The notes under the pieces were generated by a model. It was not told the origin of the DNA. It was given only the letters and a program-made list of their open reading frames with translations, and searched no databases. From the NCBI GenBank assembly GCA_946540075.1, contig CAMNHZ010000006.1, positions 1-26,904 of the forward strand: DNA of 26,904 nt, written 5' to 3'. The translations under genes and the position numbers were made by a program. Of this stretch, positions 1-5,787 are shown piece by piece; the first letter of the stretch is position 1, and each line of letters opens with the position of its first letter. The DNA is from an uncultured Bacillota bacterium (lineage in GTDB: Bacteria; Bacillota_I; Bacilli_A; RF39; UBA660).

Positions 1-54
1 AATTTTCTGCATACTTGTATGATTATCTTTAGCAATATTAAATAAAGTATCTCC
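1..54 (-). pseudogene. LysM-domain gene, 3' portion separated by element insertion (runs off window)
   Basis: Read on the minus strand from base 54, the frame gives GDTLFNIAKDNHTSMQKI and is still open at the window edge. This is the second half of a LysM peptidoglycan-binding domain (G-D-T-L-x-x-I-A). It has no start of its own: upstream it runs into the 3' end of the recombinase gene. The missing first half lies at 3555..3647. Joining the two across the CC core gives an uninterrupted, in-frame domain reading KYYTVKEGDTLFNIAKDN. The downstream extent of the gene is not visible. The LysM call rests on the conserved motif; the split-gene interpretation is inferred from the perfect join. Confidence 0.8.
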
Positions 55-70
55 TGATACAATTTTTATG
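37..70. repeat. Left attachment junction (host half + element half) of the serine-integrase element
   Basis: Bases 37-52 are host LysM-gene sequence, 53-54 are the proposed CC crossover dinucleotide, and 55-70 (TGATACAATTTTTATG) are the element half-site. The element half is the reverse complement, 15 of 16 bases, of 3537-3552 at the other end. The recombinase stop codon (66-68) lies inside this half-site, so the integrase gene ends in its own attachment site, as is usual for integrase-attP layouts. Confidence 0.8.
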
Positions 71-1631
71 TAACATTTTTAAATGTAAATATAATATCTA
101 TCGTCTTATCTTGATAGATATAGATTTTTTCAACTAAATTAATTATTAATTCTCTAGTTGGATTATCTAGTGATAAAAATTCATTTATATATTTTTCTAT
201 TTGTTTATTGTCTATTTTATTCGATTCTATACTTTCATTTTTAAGATTATCAATATTCTTTTTATTATTGTCTATTTCTTTTTTTATATTTTTACTTACT
301 CTAATATATTGTTCTTCATCAATTATTCCTTTTAATCTATCCATATAAGTTTTATCTAGACTTTCAGTTAGTTTATTATTAGTTAAATCTAGGCTTTCAA
401 TTTGCTTTTTTATCTTTAATGTATTATCAACAAACTCTATATTACTAACCCCTTCTTTTATTTTGTTTTTATCTAAATACTTTTTACATACATCTCTTAT
501 ATTATCTAAAATAACACTTTCTAATATTTCATAATTATTTGTATGAGTCCTACAGACATGATATTTTGAATATGTTCTATAATAATCACAAGTTGTATAA
601 CTTCTTCCTGTTTTATTTTGATATCTTATTGTTATTCTGTGTTTACAATCTCCACAATATAATAAACCATCTAGTAAATAAAACCTTTTCTTTTCTGGTC
701 TTTTAACATTTTTAGGTAATAAAGTTTGTACATAATTAAATGTATCTTTATCTATAATTGCTTCATGTGTATTTTCTACTATAATGTAATCATCTGGATT
801 ATTTTTAACAGTCTTTTTAAGTTTATAATTAATCTTTTTAGTCTTACCTTGTACTGTATCACCAGTATATATTCTATTAGTTAAAATTGCTTTAATTGTA
901 GTATCTACCCATACTCCATATTCTTGTGAAATACAATTTTTACTTATACACTTTGTATTCCATACATAGTTGTAATAAGATGCTGGTGTTTTAATCTTTT
1001 TATTAGTAAGATATTGTGCTATATAATGATATGTATTACCTTTAAGAGCTAGGTCAAATATTAATTTAACAACACTTGCTTGTTCTTCATTTATTACTAA
1101 ATGATTTTTGTTATTTGGATCCTTTTGATAACCAAATGGACATCTTCCTGATACATATAAGCCATCTTTCATTCTTGAATGCAAACTACTTTTAATTTTT
1201 TTAGATATATCTTTAGCATACATATCATTCATTATGGCTTTAAAAGGTGCAATATCATTATTTGTATTATCTATAAAAGTATCTATACCATCATTAATAG
1301 CAATATATCTAATATTATTATTTGGAAAATACTTTTCTATTAATTCTCCTGTACCTATATAATCTCTACCTAATCTAGACATATCTTTAGTAATAATCAT
1401 ATTGATTTTTCCTACTTCAATATCTTTCATCATTCTAATGAACGCTGGTCTATCAAAATTAGTTCCAGAAAATCCATCATCTACATATTCATCTACTACA
1501 ACATAATTATTTTCTTTAACATATTGATTAAGTAAACTTCTTTGACTAACAATACTATCAGATTCTATATTTCCATCATCTCTTGATAATCTTATATAAA
1601 GTCCTACTTTAAAACTACTATTCCCTACCAT
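66..1631 (-). CDS. Large serine recombinase (site-specific integrase)
   Basis: This 521-residue protein catalyses integration and excision of the surrounding element by serine-mediated double-strand exchange. The N-terminal resolvase domain has the motif YIRLSRDD (residues 12-19) with nucleophile Ser16 and Arg14, then DDGFSGT near 51-57 and KDMSRLGRD at 82-90. A recombinase domain follows (about 165-300). Next comes a zinc ribbon with Cys326, Cys329, Cys348 and Cys360, then a lysine-rich coiled coil (about 395-475) and a beta-rich tail. Length and domain order match large serine recombinases of the TnpX/TndX/phage-integrase type. The ATG overlaps the stop of the preceding small ORF as TAATG, implying translational coupling. 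The stop lies inside the left attachment half-site. All catalytic residues are present, so it looks functional. Confidence 0.95.
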   Translation of the reverse strand: MVGNSSFKVGLYIRLSRDDGNIESDSIVSQRSLLNQYVKENNYVVVDEYVDDGFSGTNFDRPAFIRMMKDIEVGKINMIITKDMSRLGRDYIGTGELIEKYFPNNNIRYIAINDGIDTFIDNTNNDIAPFKAIMNDMYAKDISKKIKSSLHSRMKDGLYVSGRCPFGYQKDPNNKNHLVINEEQASVVKLIFDLALKGNTYHYIAQYLTNKKIKTPASYYNYVWNTKCISKNCISQEYGVWVDTTIKAILTNRIYTGDTVQGKTKKINYKLKKTVKNNPDDYIIVENTHEAIIDKDTFNYVQTLLPKNVKRPEKKRFYLLDGLLYCGDCKHRITIRYQNKTGRSYTTCDYYRTYSKYHVCRTHTNNYEILESVILDNIRDVCKKYLDKNKIKEGVSNIEFVDNTLKIKKQIESLDLTNNKLTESLDKTYMDRLKGIIDEEQYIRVSKNIKKEIDNNKKNIDNLKNESIESNKIDNKQIEKYINEFLSLDNPTRELIINLVEKIYIYQDKTIDIIFTFKNVT

Positions 1632-1810
1632 TAATTACTACTCCCTTCTATTTGGGAATAATGAGTATGATTACATGGTAGCTCGATTGTTTTATAATTG
1701 CAAGTCTTGTTCAACATATTCGCCAATTCTATTTTTAATACTTCGGTTATTATTTCATTTAAAGAAATAGATGCATCTTTAAATTTCAAATTAACTTTGT
1801 ATTTAACCAT
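1631..1810 (-). CDS. 59-aa hypothetical protein coupled to the recombinase
   Basis: I do not recognise the family. The peptide begins MVKYKVNLKFKDASIS and is mixed-charge, with two cysteines and two histidines near its C-terminus (CNYKTIELPCNHTH) that could bind metal. I chose the ATG at 1810, which has GGAGG 11 bases upstream; a TTG at 1828 in the same frame would add six residues but lies inside the Shine-Dalgarno region. Its start overlaps the end of the 33-aa ORF (ATGGTTAA) and its stop overlaps the recombinase start (TAATG), so it is embedded in a coupled translation chain. A recombination directionality factor or integrase regulator is a reasonable guess from position only. Confidence 0.6.
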   Translation of the reverse strand: MVKYKVNLKFKDASISLNEIITEVLKIELANMLNKTCNYKTIELPCNHTHYSQIEGSSN

Positions 1811-1904
1811 AGAGTCCCGTACCTCCAATTAATTCTATGGTTTTTATTTTTGTAATATTACTTGGTATGGTTTTTGCATACCCAAGTATATTACTTAATG
1901 TCAT
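1803..1904 (-). CDS. 33-aa hypothetical small ORF upstream of the recombinase
   Basis: This short ORF begins MTLSNILGYAKTI and ends GGTGLYG. It is preceded by a strong AAGGAGG five bases before its ATG. It ends in TAA overlapping the next ORF's start, and its own start lies within the nine-residue leader ORF 1891..1920. The good ribosome-binding site and the overlaps on both sides support real translation. I recognise no homologous family. It may be a true small protein or mainly a coupling or leader peptide that sets the recombinase level. Confidence 0.45.
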   Translation of the reverse strand: MTLSNILGYAKTIPSNITKIKTIELIGGTGLYG

Positions 1905-1920
1905 AATCCTCCTTATTCAT
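1891..1920 (-). CDS. Nine-residue putative leader peptide
   Basis: ATG-led mini-ORF encoding MNKEDYDIK. AAAAGGAG lies nine bases upstream, and its TAA falls inside the following 33-aa ORF. The Shine-Dalgarno follows directly after the base of a predicted stem (1942-1949 with 1999-2006), so folding could gate its translation. Its size and position are typical of an attenuator leader peptide, but no regulated outcome can be proved from sequence. Confidence 0.35.
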   Translation of the reverse strand: MNKEDYDIK

Positions 1921-1941
1921 AAACATCATCTCCTTTTACTT

Positions 1942-2148
1942 GGATGATACCTCTCTTACAATATGAGAGTCAAGTCGTTTACTATGGCAAGTTTTGTCTA
2001 TCATCCTAAAACAATTCATAATTTATGAAATTATGAAACAGCAGGATAAGAAGATGGCACAATGATACCCTAGAGTCCCTTATAAAATAAGGATTTCTAT
2101 ATGTGCCATTCTTATTTCGTACTTACGAAATAGGGCCTACTACGTAGG
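1942..2148 (-). promoter_or_regulatory. Highly structured 5' leader upstream of the recombinase gene cluster
   Basis: This fills most of a gene-free stretch (1921-2301). It contains a series of good inverted repeats: 2136-2140 with 2144-2148; 2114-2121 with 2124-2131 (8 bp, 2-nt loop); 2054-2061 with 2102-2109 (8 bp) enclosing 2078-2083 with 2087-2092; 2015-2024 with 2028-2037 (10 bp, 3-nt loop); 1942-1949 with 1999-2006 (8 bp) enclosing 1951-1955 with 1965-1969. Segment 2003-2007 can alternatively pair with 2043-2047, which excludes the last 8-bp stem. Mutually exclusive stems next to a ribosome-binding site suggest attenuation or a cis-regulatory RNA. I cannot assign it to a known RNA family. 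Confidence 0.55.
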
Positions 2149-2183
2149 TTCATATAAAGGAATGTTATTAAATAAGTCTTTAT

Positions 2184-2189
2184 ATTATA
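2184..2189 (-). promoter_or_regulatory. Possible -10 box for the recombinase transcript
   Basis: TATAAT on the minus strand, just downstream of the terminator hairpin at 2204-2250 and just before the structured leader. No convincing -35 lies 17 bases upstream, where the sequence is a T-rich run from the terminator. The location is right for a transcript starting near 2177. Confidence 0.35.
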
Positions 2190-2203
2190 AGAATTTAAAG
2201 CAT

Positions 2204-2250
2204 AAAAAAAGCCATCCTATTATCAAATTTTTGTTAAATTTTATAGGATG
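2204..2250 (-). terminator. Rho-independent terminator after the Lgt-like gene (probably bidirectional)
   Basis: Stem CATCCTAT/ATAGGATG (2213-2220 with 2243-2250) with an AT-rich loop containing a second small pairing. On the minus strand it is followed by GC and seven T (2204-2210); on the plus strand by ATTATTTTTTTATTTT. It separates the cargo genes from the recombinase transcript. Confidence 0.75.
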
Positions 2251-2301
2251 ATTATTTTTTTATTTTAATTGTAAAATGACTATAATACAAAATATAAAAC
2301 A

Positions 2302-2985
2302 TTAGTTTATACTCTTTTTATTCTTATTTACTATATATGTTATTATTGTTATAAATAATAATATAATGCTAAACATTTGATTTCTAGTTATTAACGTATT
2401 TATATGATCATATCTTAAAAAGTCTAATAAAAATTTAAATGTAGAAACCAAAATCATAACAATGTAATTAATATTATTATTTTTCTTTAAAAAATGACAA
2501 ACGATAAATATTAGTAAAAATATTATTGTTTCGACAATTTGTATTGGAAATTGCCATATATTCAATACATCGACATATTTTATTCTAAATATACCATCAT
2601 ATGGTATACCTCCACAGCATCCAACAATAAAACAAGCTATCTTAGTCAGTCCATAAACCAAAGGTAATGATAAAATAGTATACTCTATTATTTTCCCATC
2701 AGTAGGTAAAATTCTTTCAAATATTATAGAACCAATAACTACACCTATTAATCCACCATATGCAGATAATCCTGCACTTAAAATATCATTTTCTCCATAG
2801 GCTAAAACTGTGTACATCTTTCCACATATAAATGCAAAAGCTATATACATTATAAAATACAATAATATTTGTTTATTCTTATATCCATCTTTTTTTAAAT
2901 TAAGATATATATATAACATACCTATAATAATTGAAAAAACTATAATTATTCCATAACAAGGAAAATTAATTCTATGTATTATCAA
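2302..2985 (-). CDS. Lgt-like integral membrane protein (diverged prolipoprotein diacylglyceryl transferase family)
   Basis: This 227-residue, multi-pass membrane protein has about seven hydrophobic segments and the Lgt layout. INFPCYG is near the N-terminus, GLSAYGGLIG (72-81) sits where Lgt has its His-Gly-Gly motif, PIQIVE (147-152) matches Lgt's P-x-Q-x-x-E, FLRYD is at 189-193 and NQMFS at 202-206. Lgt normally transfers diacylglyceryl from phosphatidylglycerol to lipobox cysteines at the membrane. Here the catalytic His is Tyr76, and the Arg/Asn-rich signature is replaced by GCCGGIP (122-128), so another acyl or lipid activity is possible. The start is TTG directly after the upstream TAA, with weak GTGGGTG as ribosome site; I prefer it because it keeps the Lgt-like N-terminus. 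It is probably an element cargo gene, not the housekeeping lgt. Confidence 0.75.
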   Translation of the reverse strand: MIIHRINFPCYGIIIVFSIIIGMLYIYLNLKKDGYKNKQILLYFIMYIAFAFICGKMYTVLAYGENDILSAGLSAYGGLIGVVIGSIIFERILPTDGKIIEYTILSLPLVYGLTKIACFIVGCCGGIPYDGIFRIKYVDVLNIWQFPIQIVETIIFLLIFIVCHFLKKNNNINYIVMILVSTFKFLLDFLRYDHINTLITRNQMFSIILLFITIITYIVNKNKKSIN

Positions 2986-3429
2986 TTAAGAACACCCACT
3001 TGTATCCATATTAGCACATGTTACACAGAACCATATCATAAAAATCACAGTTGCTACGAAGCAAAAAATAATACTTCCTATAATAATCCACATTACTATT
3101 TTTAAGAATTTATTAGTAGGATATTTAACTCTTCCAATTATCATAACTATAATACCAAAAATAGGACATAATCCAACTAAAGAAGAAAACATTACTCTAA
3201 ACGATTCAGGTAAAAAATATGTAATAGCAGACAATATAGTTGAACTCGCAAAATATAGTACTAAAGAAATTACTCCTAGCATTTTAGCATTAAGATTTTC
3301 ACTTTTAACTGGTTGATTATTAACTGCTTCAACATTATTTTGTTCTAGCTTTGTGCCACAATTCGCACAAAAATTTGAATTAGTTTTATTATTTGTGCCA
3401 CAATTAGGACATATTCTAAAGTTTTCCAA
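2986..3429 (-). CDS. Zinc-ribbon membrane protein
   Basis: This 147-residue protein starts with a double-CxxC zinc ribbon, CPNCG at Cys7/Cys10 and CANCG at Cys21/Cys24. A polar linker and three hydrophobic segments follow (about 49-70, 78-98, 108-133), with a cysteine-containing C-terminal tail. N-terminal zinc-ribbon plus membrane-helix proteins are common in Bacillota and mostly uncharacterised. The start is TTG, supported by AAGGG upstream, an extended -10 promoter at 3458-3463, and the placement of the ribbon directly at the N-terminus. It abuts the Lgt-like gene with no gap, so the two form a cargo operon. Function is unknown; a membrane partner of the Lgt-like protein is only a guess from adjacency. 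Confidence 0.75.
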   Translation of the reverse strand: MENFRICPNCGTNNKTNSNFCANCGTKLEQNNVEAVNNQPVKSENLNAKMLGVISLVLYFASSTILSAITYFLPESFRVMFSSLVGLCPIFGIIVMIIGRVKYPTNKFLKIVMWIIIGSIIFCFVATVIFMIWFCVTCANMDTSGCS

Positions 3430-3457
3430 AAATTATCACACCCTTCTCTACAATATC

Positions 3458-3463
3458 ATTATA
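3458..3463 (-). promoter_or_regulatory. Extended -10 promoter for the element cargo genes
   Basis: On the minus strand TG-T-TATAAT forms an extended -10. A TTGAAA-like -35 lies about 19 bases upstream, inside the loop of the terminator hairpin 3473-3496. The expected start near 3451 gives a short leader with AAGGG before the TTG start. This gives the cargo its own promoter independent of the interrupted host gene. Confidence 0.55.
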
Positions 3464-3472
3464 ACATACAAA

Positions 3473-3496
3473 AAGACATTTTTTTCAAAATGTCTT
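3473..3496 (-). terminator. Terminator hairpin just inside the right end of the element
   Basis: AAGACATTTT and AAAATGTCTT form a perfect 10-bp stem with a four-base loop. On the minus strand the 3' arm runs into TTT. Its position between the element boundary and the cargo promoter would insulate the cargo from host transcription entering from htrA and the LysM gene. Confidence 0.6.
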
Positions 3497-3521
3497 AAAT
3501 TTCATTAATATTTCTAAATCA

Positions 3522-3647
3522 CTACTCATTATTCCCCATAAAAATCGTATCACCTTCTTTAACAGTGTAATACTTACAATCTTCATCGTTACCATTTCTA
3601 TCATTTGGTAAATTAACATATCTTAATTTATTTTTATTAATCTGCAT
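3522..3647 (-). pseudogene. LysM-domain gene, 5' portion interrupted by the element
   Basis: A 41-residue ORF starts with ATG preceded by GAGGGG at five bases. It reads MQINKNKLRYVNL at the start and then CKYYTVKEGD, the opening strand and turn of a LysM domain. After the CC core at 3553-3554 the frame enters the element and ends after ten codons at TAG (3522-3524). The rest of the domain is at 1..54. No signal peptide is visible, so the intact product would be a small protein without an obvious export signal. It lies directly downstream of htrA, separated by a terminator hairpin. The gene is presumably inactive in the integrated state. Confidence 0.8.
3537..3570. repeat. Right attachment junction of the serine-integrase element
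   Basis: Bases 3537-3552 (CATAAAAATCGTATCA) are the element half-site, 3553-3554 are the CC core, and 3555-3570 are host LysM-gene sequence. The half-site is an inverted copy of 55-70 with one mismatch. GTATC-N-CCT is shared with the left junction (47-55). On the minus strand CC reads GG, the first two bases of the glycine codon in the LysM Gly-Asp-Thr motif. Confidence 0.8.
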
Positions 3648-3682
3648 TTGATCCCCTCAAAGTATTATATGCTTATAAAAAT

Positions 3683-3706
3683 AAAAAGAAGCTACTTTTT
3701 AGCTTC
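3683..3706 (-). terminator. Terminator overlapping the htrA stop codon
   Basis: GAAGCTA (3688-3694) and TAGCTTC (3700-3706) form a 7-bp stem with loop CTTTT. On the minus strand it is followed by TTTTTATTTTTA. The htrA stop codon lies in the loop and stem, so htrA transcription should end here, before the LysM gene. Confidence 0.75.
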
Positions 3707-4796
3707 CTTGTAATGTAACTACAACATTGCTAGTTTTACCATCTCTATTATATGTTATTTTTATTTTGTTGCCTGCTTCATATTTATATAGTAAATATTT
3801 ACAATGAGCAACTGATTTTACTTTGATTCCGTCAATTGCAGTTATAACATCACCTTTTTTTAATCCACCTTTACTTGCTCCTGATTCTTTTTGTACTTCT
3901 ATTATAACTGCACCATCTTTTAAGTTTTTATCTACATTTATATTACTTTTATATAAAGCATATGTGTTATTTAAATCTAACATAGAAACTCCAAGAATTG
4001 GTCTTTTTATTTCTTCTCCTTTTTCTAATCGTGAAACTTCATTCATTGCAATTTCAATTGGTATAGCAAAACCCATACCCTCTACATTAGATAATTTTGA
4101 TGAAGTTATACCAATAACTTGACCACTGATATTTAATAAGGGACCACCACTATTCCCTGGATTTATTGCAGCATCAGTTTGAATTACTTGCATCATCACA
4201 TTACTTCCATCAGATGAAGTTAGAGTTAATTCTCTACCAATTCCAGAAATTATACCTTTAGTTACACTTCCCATATAATTACTTCCCATTGGTGATCCTA
4301 CAGTAAATACATTATCACCTAATTCAGTTTTAGTCGAATCACCAATACTCGCAACTAAGTTTATAACTTTATTATTAATCGCTAATACTGCTACATCAGA
4401 ATATTCATCACTTCCAAGAAGCTTAGCTTCAACTTCTTCACCATCCATTGTAGTCACTGTTATTTTTTTAGCATCTTCAACTACATGATGATTAGTTAAA
4501 ATATAAGCATATTTATTATCTTTCTTATAAACAAAACCACTTCCACTACCCGAAGTAATTGACTTTGTACCAAATATAGTAGTTTGTTCAAGATTTGTTG
4601 AAACCAAAACTACTGCATTATAAATATTATCAATAGAATCTTTAATTGTATTATTTTCTGTTACTGTTATATTTCGTGATGTAGAAATAACATTATTATT
4701 ACTTAAGTCAAATAACTTAAATACAAATACTGTTGAGATAATACCAATAAATATACACACTATACATAAAATGATATATTTAAAATTTTTAAACAT
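3699..4796 (-). CDS. htrA: HtrA/DegP-family serine protease with PDZ domain
   Basis: This 365-residue membrane-anchored protease degrades or refolds damaged extracytoplasmic proteins. An uncleaved-type hydrophobic segment (about 7-30) anchors the N-terminus, with the protease domain outside. The catalytic triad is visible: His104 in TNHHVV, Asp134 in SDVAVL and Ser216 in NPGNSGGPL. A C-terminal PDZ domain (about 268-365) contains GLKKGDVITAIDG. A TAGGAGG ribosome site lies upstream, and the start is 12 bases after the end of the Abi-family gene, suggesting co-transcription. Length and single PDZ match Gram-positive HtrA/YyxA proteins. A terminator overlaps the stop. Confidence 0.95.
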   Translation of the reverse strand: MFKNFKYIILCIVCIFIGIISTVFVFKLFDLSNNNVISTSRNITVTENNTIKDSIDNIYNAVVLVSTNLEQTTIFGTKSITSGSGSGFVYKKDNKYAYILTNHHVVEDAKKITVTTMDGEEVEAKLLGSDEYSDVAVLAINNKVINLVASIGDSTKTELGDNVFTVGSPMGSNYMGSVTKGIISGIGRELTLTSSDGSNVMMQVIQTDAAINPGNSGGPLLNISGQVIGITSSKLSNVEGMGFAIPIEIAMNEVSRLEKGEEIKRPILGVSMLDLNNTYALYKSNINVDKNLKDGAVIIEVQKESGASKGGLKKGDVITAIDGIKVKSVAHCKYLLYKYEAGNKIKITYNRDGKTSNVVVTLQGS

Positions 4797-4808
4797 TTAT
4801 GTAGCCTC

Positions 4809-5741
4809 CTACTTTAATTCAAGTATTTCTCTCCAATTATTTGGAAAACCTATTTTTGAAAGAATACTTTCTAATGGTACCGTATCAACTTTTCCATCTA
4901 AAACATCTATTTCATAACCCATTTCATAAATAAACTCTCTAAATTCTTCTGGTGTTAGCATTTGTTTTAAAATAATAACTACTGCATACATATCATTTTT
5001 ACCATATCTATAAACATCCTCGGTATCTTTTTCTATATCTAATAGATAATGATATTTACAATCTGGTATAGGTCGTTGAATCCTATGATCATATAAAATA
5101 TCTTCGTGAGCACAAACGTTTCTAAAATTAGCTAACATTGCTAAATAAATAGATAATGTTTCTGGATCTAAATTATAAAAATCAGCAATTTTAATTTGAT
5201 CCTCCGGTTTCAAGATATTATAAAATTCTGATACGATACCTAGCGATAAAACTTTTACTAATATCCACATTGGTATATAACCATAATTACTTATATAATG
5301 CATAGTAGCAGTATGTTCTTTCCCGTTAATTCTAATTTGACGCTTCATTTTTTCCAAAATATCTCTGACTTGACGAATTTTTATTTCGTCTTGAGTGTAA
5401 TTATTAGGACTTAAATATTCTTTTTCACGTATACCATATTTTCTAGACATTTGATAACTGATAATTGATTTTATATTATTTTCAACAATCAAAATATTCT
5501 TAAATAATATATTTCTTATCTTTCGATCAAATGTAAATGCACCATATAATTCTTCAAAGGTTGTTCCATATAAAAACTTATCCTTACTAGTTCTTGTGAA
5601 TAAATGTCTATACCCGGATATAAAGAAATAATTTTCTCTAAATAATATATCTTTTGCGGATTGCACATTTTTTATAACTAGTCCTCTAGATTTTAGTATT
5701 TCAATTTGTTCATCTAAGTTTTTAAATATTTTATCGTTCAT
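4809..5741 (-). CDS. Abi family (Abi_2, AbiD/AbiF-like) HEPN protein
   Basis: This 310-residue soluble protein matches the Abi_2 family, whose founders AbiD and AbiF are lactococcal abortive-infection (phage exclusion) proteins. Early residues FRENYFFISGYRH, then FTFDRKIRNILFKNI and the C-terminal-half RNVCAHEDILYDHR are characteristic. The R-x4-H motif (RNVCAH) is the HEPN ribonuclease signature, so RNA cleavage is the likely mechanism if active. It has its own probable promoter (TG-T-TATAAT at 5759-5764) and GGTGA ribosome site, and is followed after 12 bases by htrA. No antitoxin-like partner is adjacent. The family call is firm; an anti-phage role is inferred from family history, and some chromosomal members have no known function. 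Confidence 0.88.
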   Translation of the reverse strand: MNDKIFKNLDEQIEILKSRGLVIKNVQSAKDILFRENYFFISGYRHLFTRTSKDKFLYGTTFEELYGAFTFDRKIRNILFKNILIVENNIKSIISYQMSRKYGIREKEYLSPNNYTQDEIKIRQVRDILEKMKRQIRINGKEHTATMHYISNYGYIPMWILVKVLSLGIVSEFYNILKPEDQIKIADFYNLDPETLSIYLAMLANFRNVCAHEDILYDHRIQRPIPDCKYHYLLDIEKDTEDVYRYGKNDMYAVVIILKQMLTPEEFREFIYEMGYEIDVLDGKVDTVPLESILSKIGFPNNWREILELK

Positions 5742-5758
5742 AACATCACCTATTATAC

Positions 5759-5764
5759 ATTATA
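5759..5764 (-). promoter_or_regulatory. Extended -10 promoter of the Abi-htrA pair
   Basis: TG-T-TATAAT lies on the minus strand 18 bases before the Abi-family start codon. A second TATAAT at 5752-5757 is too close to the start to be as likely. There is no strong -35, which the extended -10 can compensate for. Confidence 0.45.
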
Positions 5765-5787
5765 ACACATTTTCAATTATTGATATC

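Larger units (their letters stand above)
53..3552. mobile_element. 3.5-kb serine-integrase integrative element inserted in a LysM gene
   Basis: The element is bounded by two short sites sharing GTATC-N-CCT (47-55 and 3547-3555). The distance between the two CC cores is exactly 3,500 bp. It carries, all on the minus strand, a large serine recombinase whose 3' end lies at the left boundary, three tiny coupled ORFs, a structured leader, an Lgt-like gene and a zinc-ribbon membrane gene. No relaxase, coupling protein, replication or phage structural gene is present, so it is not self-transmissible by any recognisable means. The outer flanks rebuild a LysM gene in frame and the inner ends rebuild a palindromic attP. 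The boundaries are inferred from sequence logic; I have not compared them with an empty site. Confidence 0.85.

Noticed and set aside
1..70. A second, independent LysM gene at the left edge reading YIKIVSGDTLF
   Set aside because: The resemblance upstream of the core is short, is preceded by a stop codon at 79-81, and comes from the element half-site. No start or ribosome site is present, and the gene is restored by joining to 3555..3647.
1631..1828. TTG start at 1828 for the small ORF before the recombinase
   Set aside because: That TTG overlaps the GGAGG which serves the ATG at 1810, and no separate ribosome site lies ahead of it.
1971..1995. Repeated CAAGT (1971 and 1988) as a CRISPR-like or iteron repeat
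   Set aside because: Only two five-base copies exist. No CRISPR array or iteron series occurs in the window.
53..3552. Reading the 16-bp inverted ends as terminal repeats of a DDE transposon with a 2-bp CC target duplication
   Set aside because: No DDE or HUH transposase is present. The only recombination enzyme is a large serine recombinase, and the inverted ends are explained by a palindromic attP split by integration.
3823..4122. Plus-strand open frames across the window, including this one and many within ribosomal genes
   Set aside because: They are antisense to well-recognised minus-strand genes, have no family motifs and lack consistent ribosome sites.
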